Assembly (NCBI GenBank): GCA_020639195.1
Contig: JACKHB010000004.1
Coordinates: 541,332-605,331, forward strand
DNA length: 64,000 bases
DNA from: Phycisphaeraceae bacterium
Lineage (GTDB): Bacteria > Planctomycetota > Phycisphaerae > Phycisphaerales > UBA1924
Direction of reading: 5' to 3'
Of this stretch, positions 18,501-26,299 are shown piece after piece (within the stretch, counting starts at the first letter, position 1; each line of letters starts with the position of its first letter). Below the pieces are notes generated by a model that searched no databases, was not told the origin of the DNA, and saw only the letters and a list, made by a program, of their open reading frames with translations. The translations under genes were made by a program, and so were the position numbers.

Positions 18501-18739
18501 ACCTGGGTGAACCCCTCGGACACGTCGCTCCAGTCGGCAAAGTCCTGATCCCGCGAACCGCCGCCGGACCGACCGCCCATCATTCTCGCCATTTCGGCGG
18601 GGGTGAGCTGATCTGCCCCGGTGGGCTCGGTGTTGGTCGGGTCGGACTGACCCAGGGTGGTCGAGATGCCCATCAGACCGCCGACTGCGGCGATCAGCAG
18701 GCCCAGCCTCACCTTTCTTCCCACCGTCGATTCTGGCAT
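15593..18739 (-). CDS. Large secreted zinc metalloprotease (DUF5117-type)
   Basis: A 1048-residue exported protease. The N-terminus (RKVRLGLLIAAVGGLMGISTTLGQ) is a signal peptide. The zinc site HEVGHTLGLRHN near residue 627 is the extended metzincin-like HExxHxxGxxH. It is followed by a conserved VMDYNGDNI segment that corresponds to the Met-turn region, and preceded by DILLTDG-like and VRYNFIRWL stretches typical of the DUF5117/DUF4953 proteases. An acidic, glycine- and arginine-rich insertion (about residues 575-610) sits just before the catalytic site. It has its own terminator and a 180-bp upstream leader with unusual inverted repeats. The substrate is unknown; a role in extracellular protein degradation is inferred. 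Confidence 0.88.
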   Translation of the reverse strand: MPESTVGRKVRLGLLIAAVGGLMGISTTLGQSDPTNTEPTGADQLTPAEMARMMGGRSGGGSRDQDFADWSDVSEGFTQVVSTADGDSYYNIWTRSKDGQMLAELPRGFDRKRQFIATTMGGGDVYAGLQVSDLYCYWRRFDKTMALMAPQISVTSTGDAETGSSVQRLFTDRVILSVPIVCMGPNGQPVIDMDDFLLGNASQFFGGSGMGLQTRLATIAEAKAFPSNVELAWEVPARDGTLQTFHFSLSEIRGNPSYRPREADTRVGYFTTTHLDLGKMNSEETWVRYINRWHLEKRDPSLRLSPPKEPIVYYIDHATPVRYRRWVKQGLDYWNKAFEQVGILGAIDIQYQDAETGAHMDKDPEDVRYNFIRWLANNQGTAIGPSRVNPETGQILDADIVLTDGFIRGFYFQYHDMMPELAMENFSPETLAWFDSHPRWDPRIRLADPAERDEMIAARLAQGPRAYGGHPATMVDATVAGDDLYDGLGARHSQMNGMCMASHGKAMQMERLRMQLEMLDGHLAIPDDDTVLDGPDDIPAEVLEMIRKQLEQNPELIHQIPDEIKAKLGMGQAKPPAAEQQPERRRRGNRPAPEGEGGEGGDEPTSLLDGIPEEFLGPMLADLVAHEVGHTLGLRHNFRASSIQTLDEMNSEEFAGKKTWGASVMDYNGDNIRVANGTVQGDVSMTNIGPYDFWAIEYGYTFGDPKEIVKRVAEEDLPYATDEDTWGPDPYAARWDLGKDVINYARENIRLADWHRQRILDRFVKDGQSWSRARRAYSMTLSLQTRSLSMMSRWLGGTYVYRDKKGDPNGRAPIEIVEPTKQREALQFIIDNSFYDEAFGLTPELFQYLANDRWYDEGGMAAIFDSPSWPVHDRIMGIQASALSMVMNPGTLGRVYDNELMTPTGQDAVTVSEVMDSVYGSVFSELDGSADRRYSARDPMISSLRRNLQREMVERLIDLSLEGGSSSAASKPIATLATMKLRNLSDKLGRVTSNGNAGKLDPYTLAHLTESKIRIDKALEAQYIYNMPNMAAISAPRGRQFGTEQPGR

Positions 18740-18919
18740 GACTCAGGTACTCCTTCGGGGGTCACCGATCTCGTGCGATTCCGTTTCGCGCGGCCGCCGA
18801 GCTTCGCTCGGACGTTCCGACAGCGTCTCCACAATCTGGGCGCGTGTCCAGTCCCTGGGCTGTCGGAACAGCTGAAACACGCGCAGGATCCGCCGATCCG
18901 GGGGGAATCGGCTCGGACA
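18740..18919 (-). promoter_or_regulatory. Structured leader upstream of metalloprotease gene
   Basis: The 180-bp gap holds four inverted repeats: 18797-18802/18806-18811 (CCGAGC/GCTCGG), 18814-18824/18859-18869 (GTTCCGACAGC/GCTGTCGGAAC, 11 bp perfect), 18840-18847/18877-18884 (GCGCGTGT/ACACGCGC) and 18892-18897/18907-18912 (GCCGAT/ATCGGC). The second and third interleave, so they form either an H-type pseudoknot or alternative folds. On the minus strand this is the 5' region of the metalloprotease message. It resembles no riboswitch class that I recognise. Confidence 0.4.
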
Positions 18920-19897
18920 TCATAACACAATCCAGACCGTGAGGAGGCCGAAGAGGGCCGCGGCGATCTGGAACGGGAGGTCCCGGACGGCGAGTTCGGT
19001 GGGATCGTCGTAGCGGCCCTGCTCCACGAGCACGATACATCGCAGGAGGGCGAAGGTTGCCGGGAGCATGGTGAGCCAGAGCACGTTGAAGCCGATGTCG
19101 AACTCTGGAGCGCGGTCTTCGACATAGCCGGCGTACGTGATCAGGGTGGCGACGGCGGTCATGACGACGACCATGCGCAGGAGGGCCTCGGTGTAGTCCC
19201 CCTGGACTTCGCGTGCGCGGGATGCTTCGGCGTCTCCCATGGTTCGGCGTTCGCCCAGGCGCTTGCCAAAGGCGAGGAACATGGAGAGGAAGAAGGTGCA
19301 GTTGAGCAGCCAGGTGCTGGGTTCGACGCCGGCCGCGGCGCAACCGCCCAGGACTCTGAGCACGAATCCAAGGGCGAGGCAGATGACGTCCACGATGACC
19401 ACGTGCTTCAGCCAGAGGCTGTAGGCGAGGACGTTTGTGACGTACAGGGCCAGACAGGTTCCGAGCCAGAACGCACGGGTGGGGCTCGCCAGCAGCGAGA
19501 CCGAGAGGCACACGCCGACGCACGAGGCGAAGAGCGCGAGCGCGAACCAGAGCGCCTGGCGCACTGAGATGACGCCCGACGCGATGGGACGGCGGCGCTT
19601 TCGGGGGTGGTGGCGGTCGGCCTCACGGTCCTTGATGTCGTTGACGACGTAGCAGCCGCTGGAGGCGAAGCCGAAGGCGACGATCGCCAGAACGACGATG
19701 GCGAGAGAGACGTCCTCTCCGAACGCGAAGCCGTAGGCAGGGCCGATCGCGACGAAGACCCCCTTGGCCCACTGGTGCGGGCGGGCCAGGCGCACAAAGT
19801 GCCGCCAGGTGGGGCGGGCGAGGGCCACGGCCGGGTCTGGCTCGGTCACGGCGTCGAGGGTCGCCGCGGCGCCGTCATGTCCTGTACTTCCCGCCAT
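18920..19897 (-). CDS. UbiA-family prenyltransferase (decaprenyl-phosphate phosphoribosyltransferase-like)
   Basis: Polytopic membrane protein of about 325 residues with eight or nine helices. The prenyl-diphosphate/Mg site reads NDIKDREADRHHPRKRRRPI (about residues 86-105). The DRxHPxKxxRPIASG form is typical of enzymes related to Rv3806c, which attach phosphoribose to polyprenyl phosphate, rather than of quinone-type UbiA. The second, weaker motif lies near GDYTEALLRM. The ATG at 19897 overlaps the upstream gene by 52 bases. A GTG at 19849 would give a clean GTGA overlap and is a credible alternative. Co-occurrence with an ADP-ribosylglycohydrolase-like protein is noteworthy, because both act on ribose-linked substrates. 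Confidence 0.82.
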   Translation of the reverse strand: MAGSTGHDGAAATLDAVTEPDPAVALARPTWRHFVRLARPHQWAKGVFVAIGPAYGFAFGEDVSLAIVVLAIVAFGFASSGCYVVNDIKDREADRHHPRKRRRPIASGVISVRQALWFALALFASCVGVCLSVSLLASPTRAFWLGTCLALYVTNVLAYSLWLKHVVIVDVICLALGFVLRVLGGCAAAGVEPSTWLLNCTFFLSMFLAFGKRLGERRTMGDAEASRAREVQGDYTEALLRMVVVMTAVATLITYAGYVEDRAPEFDIGFNVLWLTMLPATFALLRCIVLVEQGRYDDPTELAVRDLPFQIAAALFGLLTVWIVL

Positions 19898-21837
19898 CGA
19901 ACGGCCGCCGCGACGAGGGATTGATCCACGGCGTCGGCGACGCCGTCGCCGGAGAGATCGACCGGCTGGCTGTACCAACTGTACAGGTCCTCGATATCCA
20001 CGCGTGAGTTTCTGTCCACATCGAAACCGGGGACCGGAGGCTCGGAGGGGGGAGTGAGCGCATCGAGTTCCGCGCAGGTCACGAAGGCCTGGGCCCCGCC
20101 GACTCGTCCGACGATGCGCGCGCCCGAGGCGAGCACGGGCGCATCGAGCGTGAAGTCGAGGGTCTGGAACGCGCTGGTTGGATCGAGTGGTTCGGAGGGG
20201 CTTGCGCCCGGCTGCACCCACTGGCCGTCCACGCGGACTTCAACGTGTGCTTCTTCGAACCATCCGCCCTCGACGGTGTCGTGGAAGTGGTCGCCCTCGA
20301 TGAACCGAACGGCGCCGATGAGCACGTCACGATCGAACGTGATCGTGAGGGTCTGCCAATCGCCCGGAGACGCGCCGGCGTTCTGCGTGGAGTAGTACCG
20401 GCGGAGCGAGTCGTTGAGGGGGTCGACGCCGGAGAAGTCGGTGTTGAATCCGTTGGCGAGGTACGCGGGGCTGCCGACGCCGCCGCTGGTCGGAGAAGAT
20501 GTCACCGACGAGGCGCCCGTGACGCTGCCCCCGGCCGCTCGCACGGCGTGGACGTGACTTCGCGCGAACTCGCGTGCGCGGGGGTTGCGGGCGAGCGGAT
20601 CGGAGGCGGGCAATGGGGGCACCAGCCAATCGCCGGTGCGGTCGTGGCGGCGCGCCCCACCGAGGGCGAGGGCGCGATCCACGGTGGTCAGCATGCGGTC
20701 GGCGAGCAGCGTGAACGTGTCCTCGGCGTCGGGATCGGCGGGCAGATGGTCGGGCATGCCGTCGCGGGTGCGCGAGATCCAGTAGCGGTCCGAGAGCGTG
20801 GCTTCGGGGAACTGTGCCTCGACCCATGCGTCGCCGTTGATCAGCCCGAGCAGTCCGCCCATCGTCGCCGTGGGGTTGTCGGCGTCCCACCCGCTGAGTG
20901 TGCCGATCTGGATGGTGCGACGGAGGTCGCCCTGTCCGTAGAGGAAACACATGATCGACGTGGCGAAGTTGACGCTGGACTCGGTCCAGCCGCGGTACTT
21001 AAAGCCATGTTGTGTTGCATCGCCGTGGTATCGCTCGTAGATGCGGTCGCGGGTCTGCTCCCAGTTGTCCTTGTCGGGATTGGCGAGAAACTCGGCGGTG
21101 ACAAAGTCCACGATGTCCGCGGCCTTGGAGGAGTCTGGTACCCAGCGCCGCGCCTCCTGCACGAGCCAGAGAGTCTGTTGGTTCGGCGCGAGCGTCTTGT
21201 CCACCAGCGGCGCCAGCGCGTACAGCACGGCGTGGAACTGCGACGCGTGGCTGGCGTGTCCCCCGCTGGTCGTGCGGATGGGCAGGTCGGCCAGTTCGAG
21301 TGCGAGGCCGGGCATTCCCGGCGCCACGGCGCCAAAGACCTCGGTGGTGAGCTGTGCGTCGATCTGGGGCCAGTACTGGTTCGCCGCGGGCAGACCCGTC
21401 GCCGGGGCGCGCACGCCCTGCTCCATCAGCTCTCTCGCCTGCTCGTTGCTGACCCAGATGAACCGGTTGATGTGCTCGATCCAGCCGTCGGTCACGTCTT
21501 GTGCGGAGAGGCGCGGCGAGGTGGTGCGCATGAGGTACGCGTAGACGTACTCGATATCGGTGTCGTCGTCTGCACCCCACGGATCTGGGTCGAGCACGAA
21601 GATGAGCGGACCGCGCCCGAGATCCGAGCCCCAATCGGCATCGGTCGCGAACGGGGGATTGGTCCTGCGTCCCTCGCCCCGGAGGCCCGTCCAGTTGGCG
21701 ATGGACTCGGCCAGCCACATGCCGCGCAGGCGGTGCCGGTAATCCTCCCTGAGAACTTCGGTCTGGCCGCGCGCATCGGCACCGATCAGGCCGATGTATG
21801 CTCCCGCCAGCATCCACCCGAACCAAGACCCCATCAT
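19846..21837 (-). CDS. Secreted ADP-ribosylglycohydrolase-like protein with dockerin-type tail
   Basis: A 663-residue exported protein (MMGSWFGWMLAGAYIGLIGADARG signal). Residues 30-400 follow the DraG/ARH fold: RLRGMWLAESIANWTGL, the metal-binding DDDTDIEYV, and GWDADNPTATMGGLLG in place of the usual DxDT..A..GG. Then comes a region of roughly 120 residues resembling a discoidin/carbohydrate-binding sandwich (LTITFDRDVLIGAVRF...GRIVGRVGG). The C-terminus resembles a dockerin (FDVDRNSRVDIEDLYSWY, DLSGDGVADAVD) with calcium-loop repeats. The family removes ADP-ribose from proteins in the cytoplasm, so export implies a different or modified substrate. The gene ends inside the start of the prenyltransferase gene. 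Confidence 0.82.
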   Translation of the reverse strand: MMGSWFGWMLAGAYIGLIGADARGQTEVLREDYRHRLRGMWLAESIANWTGLRGEGRRTNPPFATDADWGSDLGRGPLIFVLDPDPWGADDDTDIEYVYAYLMRTTSPRLSAQDVTDGWIEHINRFIWVSNEQARELMEQGVRAPATGLPAANQYWPQIDAQLTTEVFGAVAPGMPGLALELADLPIRTTSGGHASHASQFHAVLYALAPLVDKTLAPNQQTLWLVQEARRWVPDSSKAADIVDFVTAEFLANPDKDNWEQTRDRIYERYHGDATQHGFKYRGWTESSVNFATSIMCFLYGQGDLRRTIQIGTLSGWDADNPTATMGGLLGLINGDAWVEAQFPEATLSDRYWISRTRDGMPDHLPADPDAEDTFTLLADRMLTTVDRALALGGARRHDRTGDWLVPPLPASDPLARNPRAREFARSHVHAVRAAGGSVTGASSVTSSPTSGGVGSPAYLANGFNTDFSGVDPLNDSLRRYYSTQNAGASPGDWQTLTITFDRDVLIGAVRFIEGDHFHDTVEGGWFEEAHVEVRVDGQWVQPGASPSEPLDPTSAFQTLDFTLDAPVLASGARIVGRVGGAQAFVTCAELDALTPPSEPPVPGFDVDRNSRVDIEDLYSWYSQPVDLSGDGVADAVDQSLVAAAVRWREVQDMTAPRRPSTP

Positions 21838-21887
21838 TCCTCCCGCGTTGATTCTAGCGTCGGATAGACCTCGCCGGACCTTCTCGC

Positions 21888-23354
21888 ATGGCTCAGGAAC
21901 TGTCGCCGCAGCACGAGTCTCGCCGCGGACGCCCCGCGTGGACCGGCCTGCTGCTCGCGGCGATCTTCCTTGCGTCGGCCCTTCCGGTCGTGGTGCTGCA
22001 GGTCCACCGAGGGAGGATGGCGCGTGATCAGTTGTGCTATCACGAGCAGGTCATCCGGACCTTTGCCCGGCAATGGCCCCGGCTCGACTTCTCGGACTAT
22101 CTGTCGGCGACCACGCCCGGGTTTCACGCGGTCGTTGCGGCGGTTTCGCTGGTCACGTCGGACTCTCGGATCGTGCTGCAGTTGCTCGGTTCGGGATTTA
22201 CCGTTGGGCTGATTGCGATGCTCGGCTGGGCGGTGGCACGGCGCGCGCCGCCGGCTCTGACCGTGGCGCTGTGCGCGCCGATGGTCGCATCGCTGTACGT
22301 CTGGCCCAGCGGCGTGTGGCTCCTGCCCGACAACGCGGGGTGGTGGGGCGTGCTGGCGATGACGCTGATCTCGCTGCATGCGCCGTTCAATCGCTTCTCG
22401 CTCGTGGCGGGCGGGCTCACGCTCATGTTGTTGGTCTTCGTGCGCCAGATCCACCTCTGGACGGCGGCCCCGCTGTGGGCCGCGGCGTGGCTCGGCCCGT
22501 GGACTCACGCTGACTCACCCGACTCGGCGCCGTCCGAGGCGCTGCTGTCGGACGTTCCGCGTCGAGCGTCGCACGCGGGGATGGCTGTGGTCGCGACGGG
22601 CGCGGGATTTGGTGTCGCGGCGTACTTTCTCAACTTGTGGAACGGGCTGACTCCTCCTTCGTTTCAGACGCGGGAATCGGGTGAGATCGGATACCACGGG
22701 GCGAACCTTGCTTCGCCGGCGTTCACGCTCAGTGTGTTCGCGGTGCTGTCGGCGTTCTTTGCCGCCTATGTGCTTCCTTCTCTCGCGCAGCTCTGGAGGG
22801 ACACCCGGGTTTGGTTGATCGCCGCCGCGGCGGCGGGGCTGGTCGTCTCCATCGTGCCCGCGACGACGTTCTCGCAGGAGCACGGACGGTGGACGGGGCT
22901 CTGGAATGTCGTTTCGATCATGCCGGATCTCGGTGGGCGGACCTCACCGGTCATCGTTCTGCTGAGCGTAGCGGGCGCGGTGCTTCTGATGGGGTGGGCC
23001 AATGCCCTGCGCTGGAGGGATCGTTGGGTGGTGGTCGCGATTTTCGCGGCGTTCATCGCGGCGCAGACGTCGTCGAGCCAGGCGTGGCAGCGTTATGTCG
23101 AGCCGATGTTCTTGATGCTTCTGCCGCTGATGGCGGTTCGCACCCGCGAGATTGCCGAGAGCCCGCTCGCGATCATCCCCCTCAGAGACCGTGCCCTCGT
23201 GCGGGTGGGTCGCTGGCTGGGGCCGCTCTTGCTGGGTGGGATCTTTGCGGTACTGACCGCGGCGAGCATCGTCCGGTCCCGCCCGATCGATACGTCAAAC
23301 CTCGCTGAGGAATGCGCGGGACACACGGATCGCGTCAGCGATCCATTGCCGTGA
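21888..23354 (+). CDS. Polytopic membrane protein, GT-C glycosyltransferase-like
   Basis: A 488-residue membrane protein with about eleven hydrophobic helices. Right after the first helix it has RDQLCYHEQVIRTFARQWP followed by FSDYLSATTPGFHAV. The acidic loop and the TTPGFH segment resemble the DIE2/ALG10 type of GT-C glycosyltransferase (lipid-linked sugar donors), where a Glu/Asp lies in the first luminal loop. Similarity is by eye only, so the specific activity is not assigned. It is divergent from the ADP-ribosylglycohydrolase-like gene (50 bases between starts) and overlaps the convergent phosphatase-fold gene by 20 bases. Confidence 0.6.
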   Translation: MAQELSPQHESRRGRPAWTGLLLAAIFLASALPVVVLQVHRGRMARDQLCYHEQVIRTFARQWPRLDFSDYLSATTPGFHAVVAAVSLVTSDSRIVLQLLGSGFTVGLIAMLGWAVARRAPPALTVALCAPMVASLYVWPSGVWLLPDNAGWWGVLAMTLISLHAPFNRFSLVAGGLTLMLLVFVRQIHLWTAAPLWAAAWLGPWTHADSPDSAPSEALLSDVPRRASHAGMAVVATGAGFGVAAYFLNLWNGLTPPSFQTRESGEIGYHGANLASPAFTLSVFAVLSAFFAAYVLPSLAQLWRDTRVWLIAAAAAGLVVSIVPATTFSQEHGRWTGLWNVVSIMPDLGGRTSPVIVLLSVAGAVLLMGWANALRWRDRWVVVAIFAAFIAAQTSSSQAWQRYVEPMFLMLLPLMAVRTREIAESPLAIIPLRDRALVRVGRWLGPLLLGGIFAVLTAASIVRSRPIDTSNLAEECAGHTDRVSDPLP

Positions 23355-24396
23355 GATCGACAATCTGCATGCGATGCGTGCCGCGGCCGGGGTCCACGAT
23401 CGTGTACGACGCCGCGCGCAGAGCATCGCCGACCAGCGCGTGATCGATGTGCCATGCGGGCCATCTCCTCGGCCAAGAGCCCGCCCATCCGCGCCCGACC
23501 TGCGAGAACGCGCTGGTGGCGCCCGGCGCGAGCACTTGGAGCGACGCCGCGCCGCGTGGTGTGTTGAGGTCGCCGATGATCAGGTCGGGCGCCGGAAACC
23601 CGGGGGCCTCTCTCCCGCGCGACCACGCGCTCGTTCTCTCGAGCACCTGGCGAAACATCGCCACGCGATGGAGCCTGGGATCGGAGGGGATGTCGAGTAT
23701 CCACACGACGATGGACCGGCCGATTGCCTCGGTGGCATCGAGTTCGACGAACATGGCTTCGCCACTGTCGTACGCGGCGGGGCCGTCCTCAGCGGGGTCC
23801 ATCCCCGCGCGCACGCCCTTGAACCCGAGCAGCGTGTGACCCCATCCCGTGATCGGGTACCGCGATGCGAGGCTGAATCCACCCACCCAGAGGCTGGTGC
23901 CGTTCTCGCCGACGCACTTTGCCAGCATTTCTCTGCCCATGCCCCAGCGCAGATCGACGAAGACCGTCAGATCGGGCGCGTGCTGTGTGATGAGCTTGGG
24001 CGGATACTCCAGGCTTGAGCTTGCGCTGTTCCAGAACAGAACGCGAAGGAACTGCTCCGGGCGCGATGCCGGAGATGCGTAGCGCCACACGCGGCACTCG
24101 TACGCGAACGAGACGGCGCACAGCCCCCAGGTACACAGAGCCATCAGGGCCAGTGCGCGGCGCCGCCGCTTTCGACGGTTGGTCTTTCCGAGAAGCCACG
24201 CCATCGACAGGAGCCCGCCGGATACGACGAGCGCCGCGGGCGTTGGAATCCACGAGAGCGGCTGCGACCATGCCCAGCGGTCGCTCGCGATCGCGCCCAC
24301 CGCCCACAGCGCCAGGACAAGCCAGCCGATGAGACGAGTCAGCCACGCCAGAACCCGGGCTGCGCATGCACACCCACGGCCGAGGACGCTGGTCAT
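23335..24396 (-). CDS. Endonuclease/exonuclease/phosphatase-fold membrane protein
   Basis: A 353-residue protein with three N-terminal membrane helices (RVLAWLTRLIGWLVLALWAV, AALVVSGGLLSMAWLL, ALALMALCTWGLCAVSFAY) followed by an outward-facing EEP domain from about residue 110. Catalytic landmarks are FWNSASSS (substituting the usual N), LIIGDLNTPRGA (GDxN) and WHIDHALV (DH). The usual early catalytic Glu appears replaced or displaced in HAPDLTVFVDLRW, so catalysis is uncertain. The ATG overlaps the MntR-like gene stop (ATGA), placing it third in a DUF167, mntR-like, EEP operon. Confidence 0.78.
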   Translation of the reverse strand: MTSVLGRGCACAARVLAWLTRLIGWLVLALWAVGAIASDRWAWSQPLSWIPTPAALVVSGGLLSMAWLLGKTNRRKRRRRALALMALCTWGLCAVSFAYECRVWRYASPASRPEQFLRVLFWNSASSSLEYPPKLITQHAPDLTVFVDLRWGMGREMLAKCVGENGTSLWVGGFSLASRYPITGWGHTLLGFKGVRAGMDPAEDGPAAYDSGEAMFVELDATEAIGRSIVVWILDIPSDPRLHRVAMFRQVLERTSAWSRGREAPGFPAPDLIIGDLNTPRGAASLQVLAPGATSAFSQVGRGWAGSWPRRWPAWHIDHALVGDALRAASYTIVDPGRGTHRMQIVDLTAMDR

Positions 24397-24827
24397 GGCC
24401 GTTTGGATCCGCGCTGGACCATCCGCCGCATCGCGCGGATCGTCGCGTCCGAAACGTGGTGCTCGATGCCCTCCGCGTCGATCTCCGCCTGCTTTCGGGG
24501 CACGCCGATCTCGCGGAGGAAGCGCAGCACGATTTCGTGTCGCTCGCGGGCGCGATCGGCCATGCGGACACCGTCGTCGGTCAGGGCTATCGGCCGGTAG
24601 GGCTCGGTCTCGAGCAGACCAAGCTTCTTGAGTCGGGTGACGATGCGCGTCACCGTCACGTGGCTGACCCCCATCAGCTGCGACAGATCCTTGACGCGAC
24701 ACTCGCCCCGCACGCGGACGATTTCGGCAACCGCTTCGACATAATCCTCGGCGGTCTCGTCCCGATGGGCCGCGCGGGTGGAGCGGAATCGCTGGGACTG
24801 GCCGGCAGCGGTTGGTCGAGCGCTCAT
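24393..24827 (-). CDS. mntR: MntR/DtxR-family metal-dependent regulator
   Basis: A 144-residue regulator. The winged helix-turn-helix reads EDYVEAVAEIVRVRGECRVKDLSQLMGVSHVTVTRIVTRLKKLGLL, then the dimerisation helix ALTDDGVRMADRARERHEIVLRFLREIGV with IDAEGIEHHVSDATI. The conserved E..H/HEIV and GIEHHVS residues belong to the metal site of MntR. Members repress manganese uptake or activate export when Mn is sufficient. No SLC11/MntH or P-type ATPase gene is adjacent. The start is three bases after the DUF167 stop and the stop overlaps the EEP gene start. Confidence 0.85.
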   Translation of the reverse strand: MSARPTAAGQSQRFRSTRAAHRDETAEDYVEAVAEIVRVRGECRVKDLSQLMGVSHVTVTRIVTRLKKLGLLETEPYRPIALTDDGVRMADRARERHEIVLRFLREIGVPRKQAEIDAEGIEHHVSDATIRAMRRMVQRGSKRP

Positions 24828-24830
24828 GGC

Positions 24831-25115
24831 CTACTCCCGCGCGAGCGCTTCGATGCGCTCGGGCTCGATGCCGGCGATCCGGACAACCTTCTCGGCTCTC
24901 GCGTGCCCGGACACGACCTCCACCGCCGCGGGCGCGATCCCGAGCGCCTCGGCAAGCAGCTCACGGATTGCGCGGTTGGCGCGGCCGCCCTCTGGAGGCG
25001 CGCTCACCCGCACCTTGAGCCGATCACCGAGCCTGCCCGCGATCGCGGATCGGCTCGACCCGGGCACGGCCTTGACGCGCAGCAGCACGTTTCCCGATGG
25101 GTCGCGGTCGAACAC
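24831..25115 (-). CDS. DUF167/UPF0235 (YggU-like) protein
   Basis: A 94-residue small cytoplasmic protein of unknown function found across bacteria. The family core is recognisable: LRVKAVPGSSRSAIAGRLGDR, then VRVSAPPEGGRANRAIRELLAEALG and VVSGHARAEKVVRI. The GTG at 25115 gives the usual family length. Longer upstream extensions are Arg-rich, without family similarity, and would run into the leader of the divergent gene. It heads a three-gene unit with the mntR-like and EEP genes. Confidence 0.8.
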   Translation of the reverse strand: MFDRDPSGNVLLRVKAVPGSSRSAIAGRLGDRLKVRVSAPPEGGRANRAIRELLAEALGIAPAAVEVVSGHARAEKVVRIAGIEPERIEALARE

Positions 25116-25225
25116 GCGAGATCGTACGGAGCCGCGCGGACGCGCCGTGCGCCGCCGTCTAGACTCGGCCCGGTGCCGTCGGACCTTTCCTGGCCGGGCG
25201 AGAGCCCGCCGAGGAGATATCGCCC

Positions 25226-26167
25226 ATGCTCCCCAAGCCCCCTCCGCGGGAGCCCTCACTGGGATTCCTCTACCTGCCGCCGTATCGCATCCAGGGCATC
25301 TCCGTCGCGGGAGAGGCGGTCGCGGTCCAGGTGCCGGAGTTCGACCTGAGCTTTGACATGGGTGTGTGCCCGCGCGCGATGTTGCCCTCGCGCTGCGTCG
25401 CGCTCAGCCACGGGCACATGGACCACACCGGCGGGCTCGCGTACTACTGCTCGCAACGTCGGTTCCAGGGCATGGGAACCGGCACGATCGTCTGCGATGC
25501 CAGAATCGCCGCGGACGTGCAGGCGATGATGGAAGGGTTCCACCGCTTGGAGCGTCAGCGCACTCCCTACGAGCTGGTCTCGCTGGAGGCCGAGCAGACG
25601 TACGAGCTGCGCCCCAACCTGCTGCTTCGTGCGTTCCATGTCGAGCACACGGCGCCGTCGATGGGCTACGTGCTGATCGAGCGGCGCAACAAGCTGCTCG
25701 AGAAGTTCACGGGCCTTCCGCAGGAGAAGCTCCGGGAGATCAAGGCCCGGGGCGAGGAGATCACTCGCACGCTCGAGATCCCCCTCATCACGTACATCGG
25801 CGACACGGCCCCGGGCCCGCCGCTGGTCCGGCAGGACGTGCGCACCAGCCGGATCGTGATCTGTGAATGCACGTTCTTCGACGCCGACCATCGCGACCGC
25901 GCGAAGATCGGCAAGCACATGCACCTGGACGACATCATCGAGTGGCTGCGCGTGCTCGAGTGCGAGCACCTGGTGCTGCACCACGTGTCGCGGCGCTCCA
26001 ATCTCGCGGCCGCCCGGGCACGCCTGCTCGAGTTGGTCGGCGCCGACCGGGCGCATCGCGTGCATCTCCTGATGGACCACCGGACGAACCGTGCCCGCTA
26101 TGAGCAGCAACTGGCCGAGGCGCAGGCGGCTGCGCCTCCGGGGGAGGCCGGTGATGAATCCCGTTGA
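25226..26167 (+). CDS. MBL-fold hydrolase, RNase Z-like
   Basis: A 313-residue cytoplasmic metallo-beta-lactamase-fold protein. ALSHGHMDHTGGLAYY is the HxHxDH zinc motif. LRAFHVEHTAPSMGYVL supplies a further histidine and TYIGDTA the bridging aspartate. CECTFFDADHRDRAKIGKHMH and VLHHVSRR match the C-terminal histidine region of RNase Z/ElaC-like enzymes. It differs from true tRNase Z in overall length and lacks an obvious flexible exosite arm, so the substrate is left open. GAGGAG precedes the ATG. It lies 132 bases upstream of dnaA on the same strand. Confidence 0.85.
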   Translation: MLPKPPPREPSLGFLYLPPYRIQGISVAGEAVAVQVPEFDLSFDMGVCPRAMLPSRCVALSHGHMDHTGGLAYYCSQRRFQGMGTGTIVCDARIAADVQAMMEGFHRLERQRTPYELVSLEAEQTYELRPNLLLRAFHVEHTAPSMGYVLIERRNKLLEKFTGLPQEKLREIKARGEEITRTLEIPLITYIGDTAPGPPLVRQDVRTSRIVICECTFFDADHRDRAKIGKHMHLDDIIEWLRVLECEHLVLHHVSRRSNLAAARARLLELVGADRAHRVHLLMDHRTNRARYEQQLAEAQAAAPPGEAGDESR

Positions 26168-26299
26168 CAGGCTGACAGGTGCGCACTACGTTGGGGGACT
26201 CTGGCGTCGTACGCCCAGAGCGGTGCGCGTCATCGGTGGTGGGACGCGCCCCGGGGCAGCACATCCGGGCACGTTCACGCCAAGCGAGGCGGTTGGTCC

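Noticed and set aside
15554..18925. Plus-strand open frame of 1123 codons opposite the metalloprotease gene
   Set aside because: It is an antisense shadow caused by high GC at third positions. Its translation is low-complexity with no domain, whereas the minus strand encodes a full protease with signal peptide and zinc motif.
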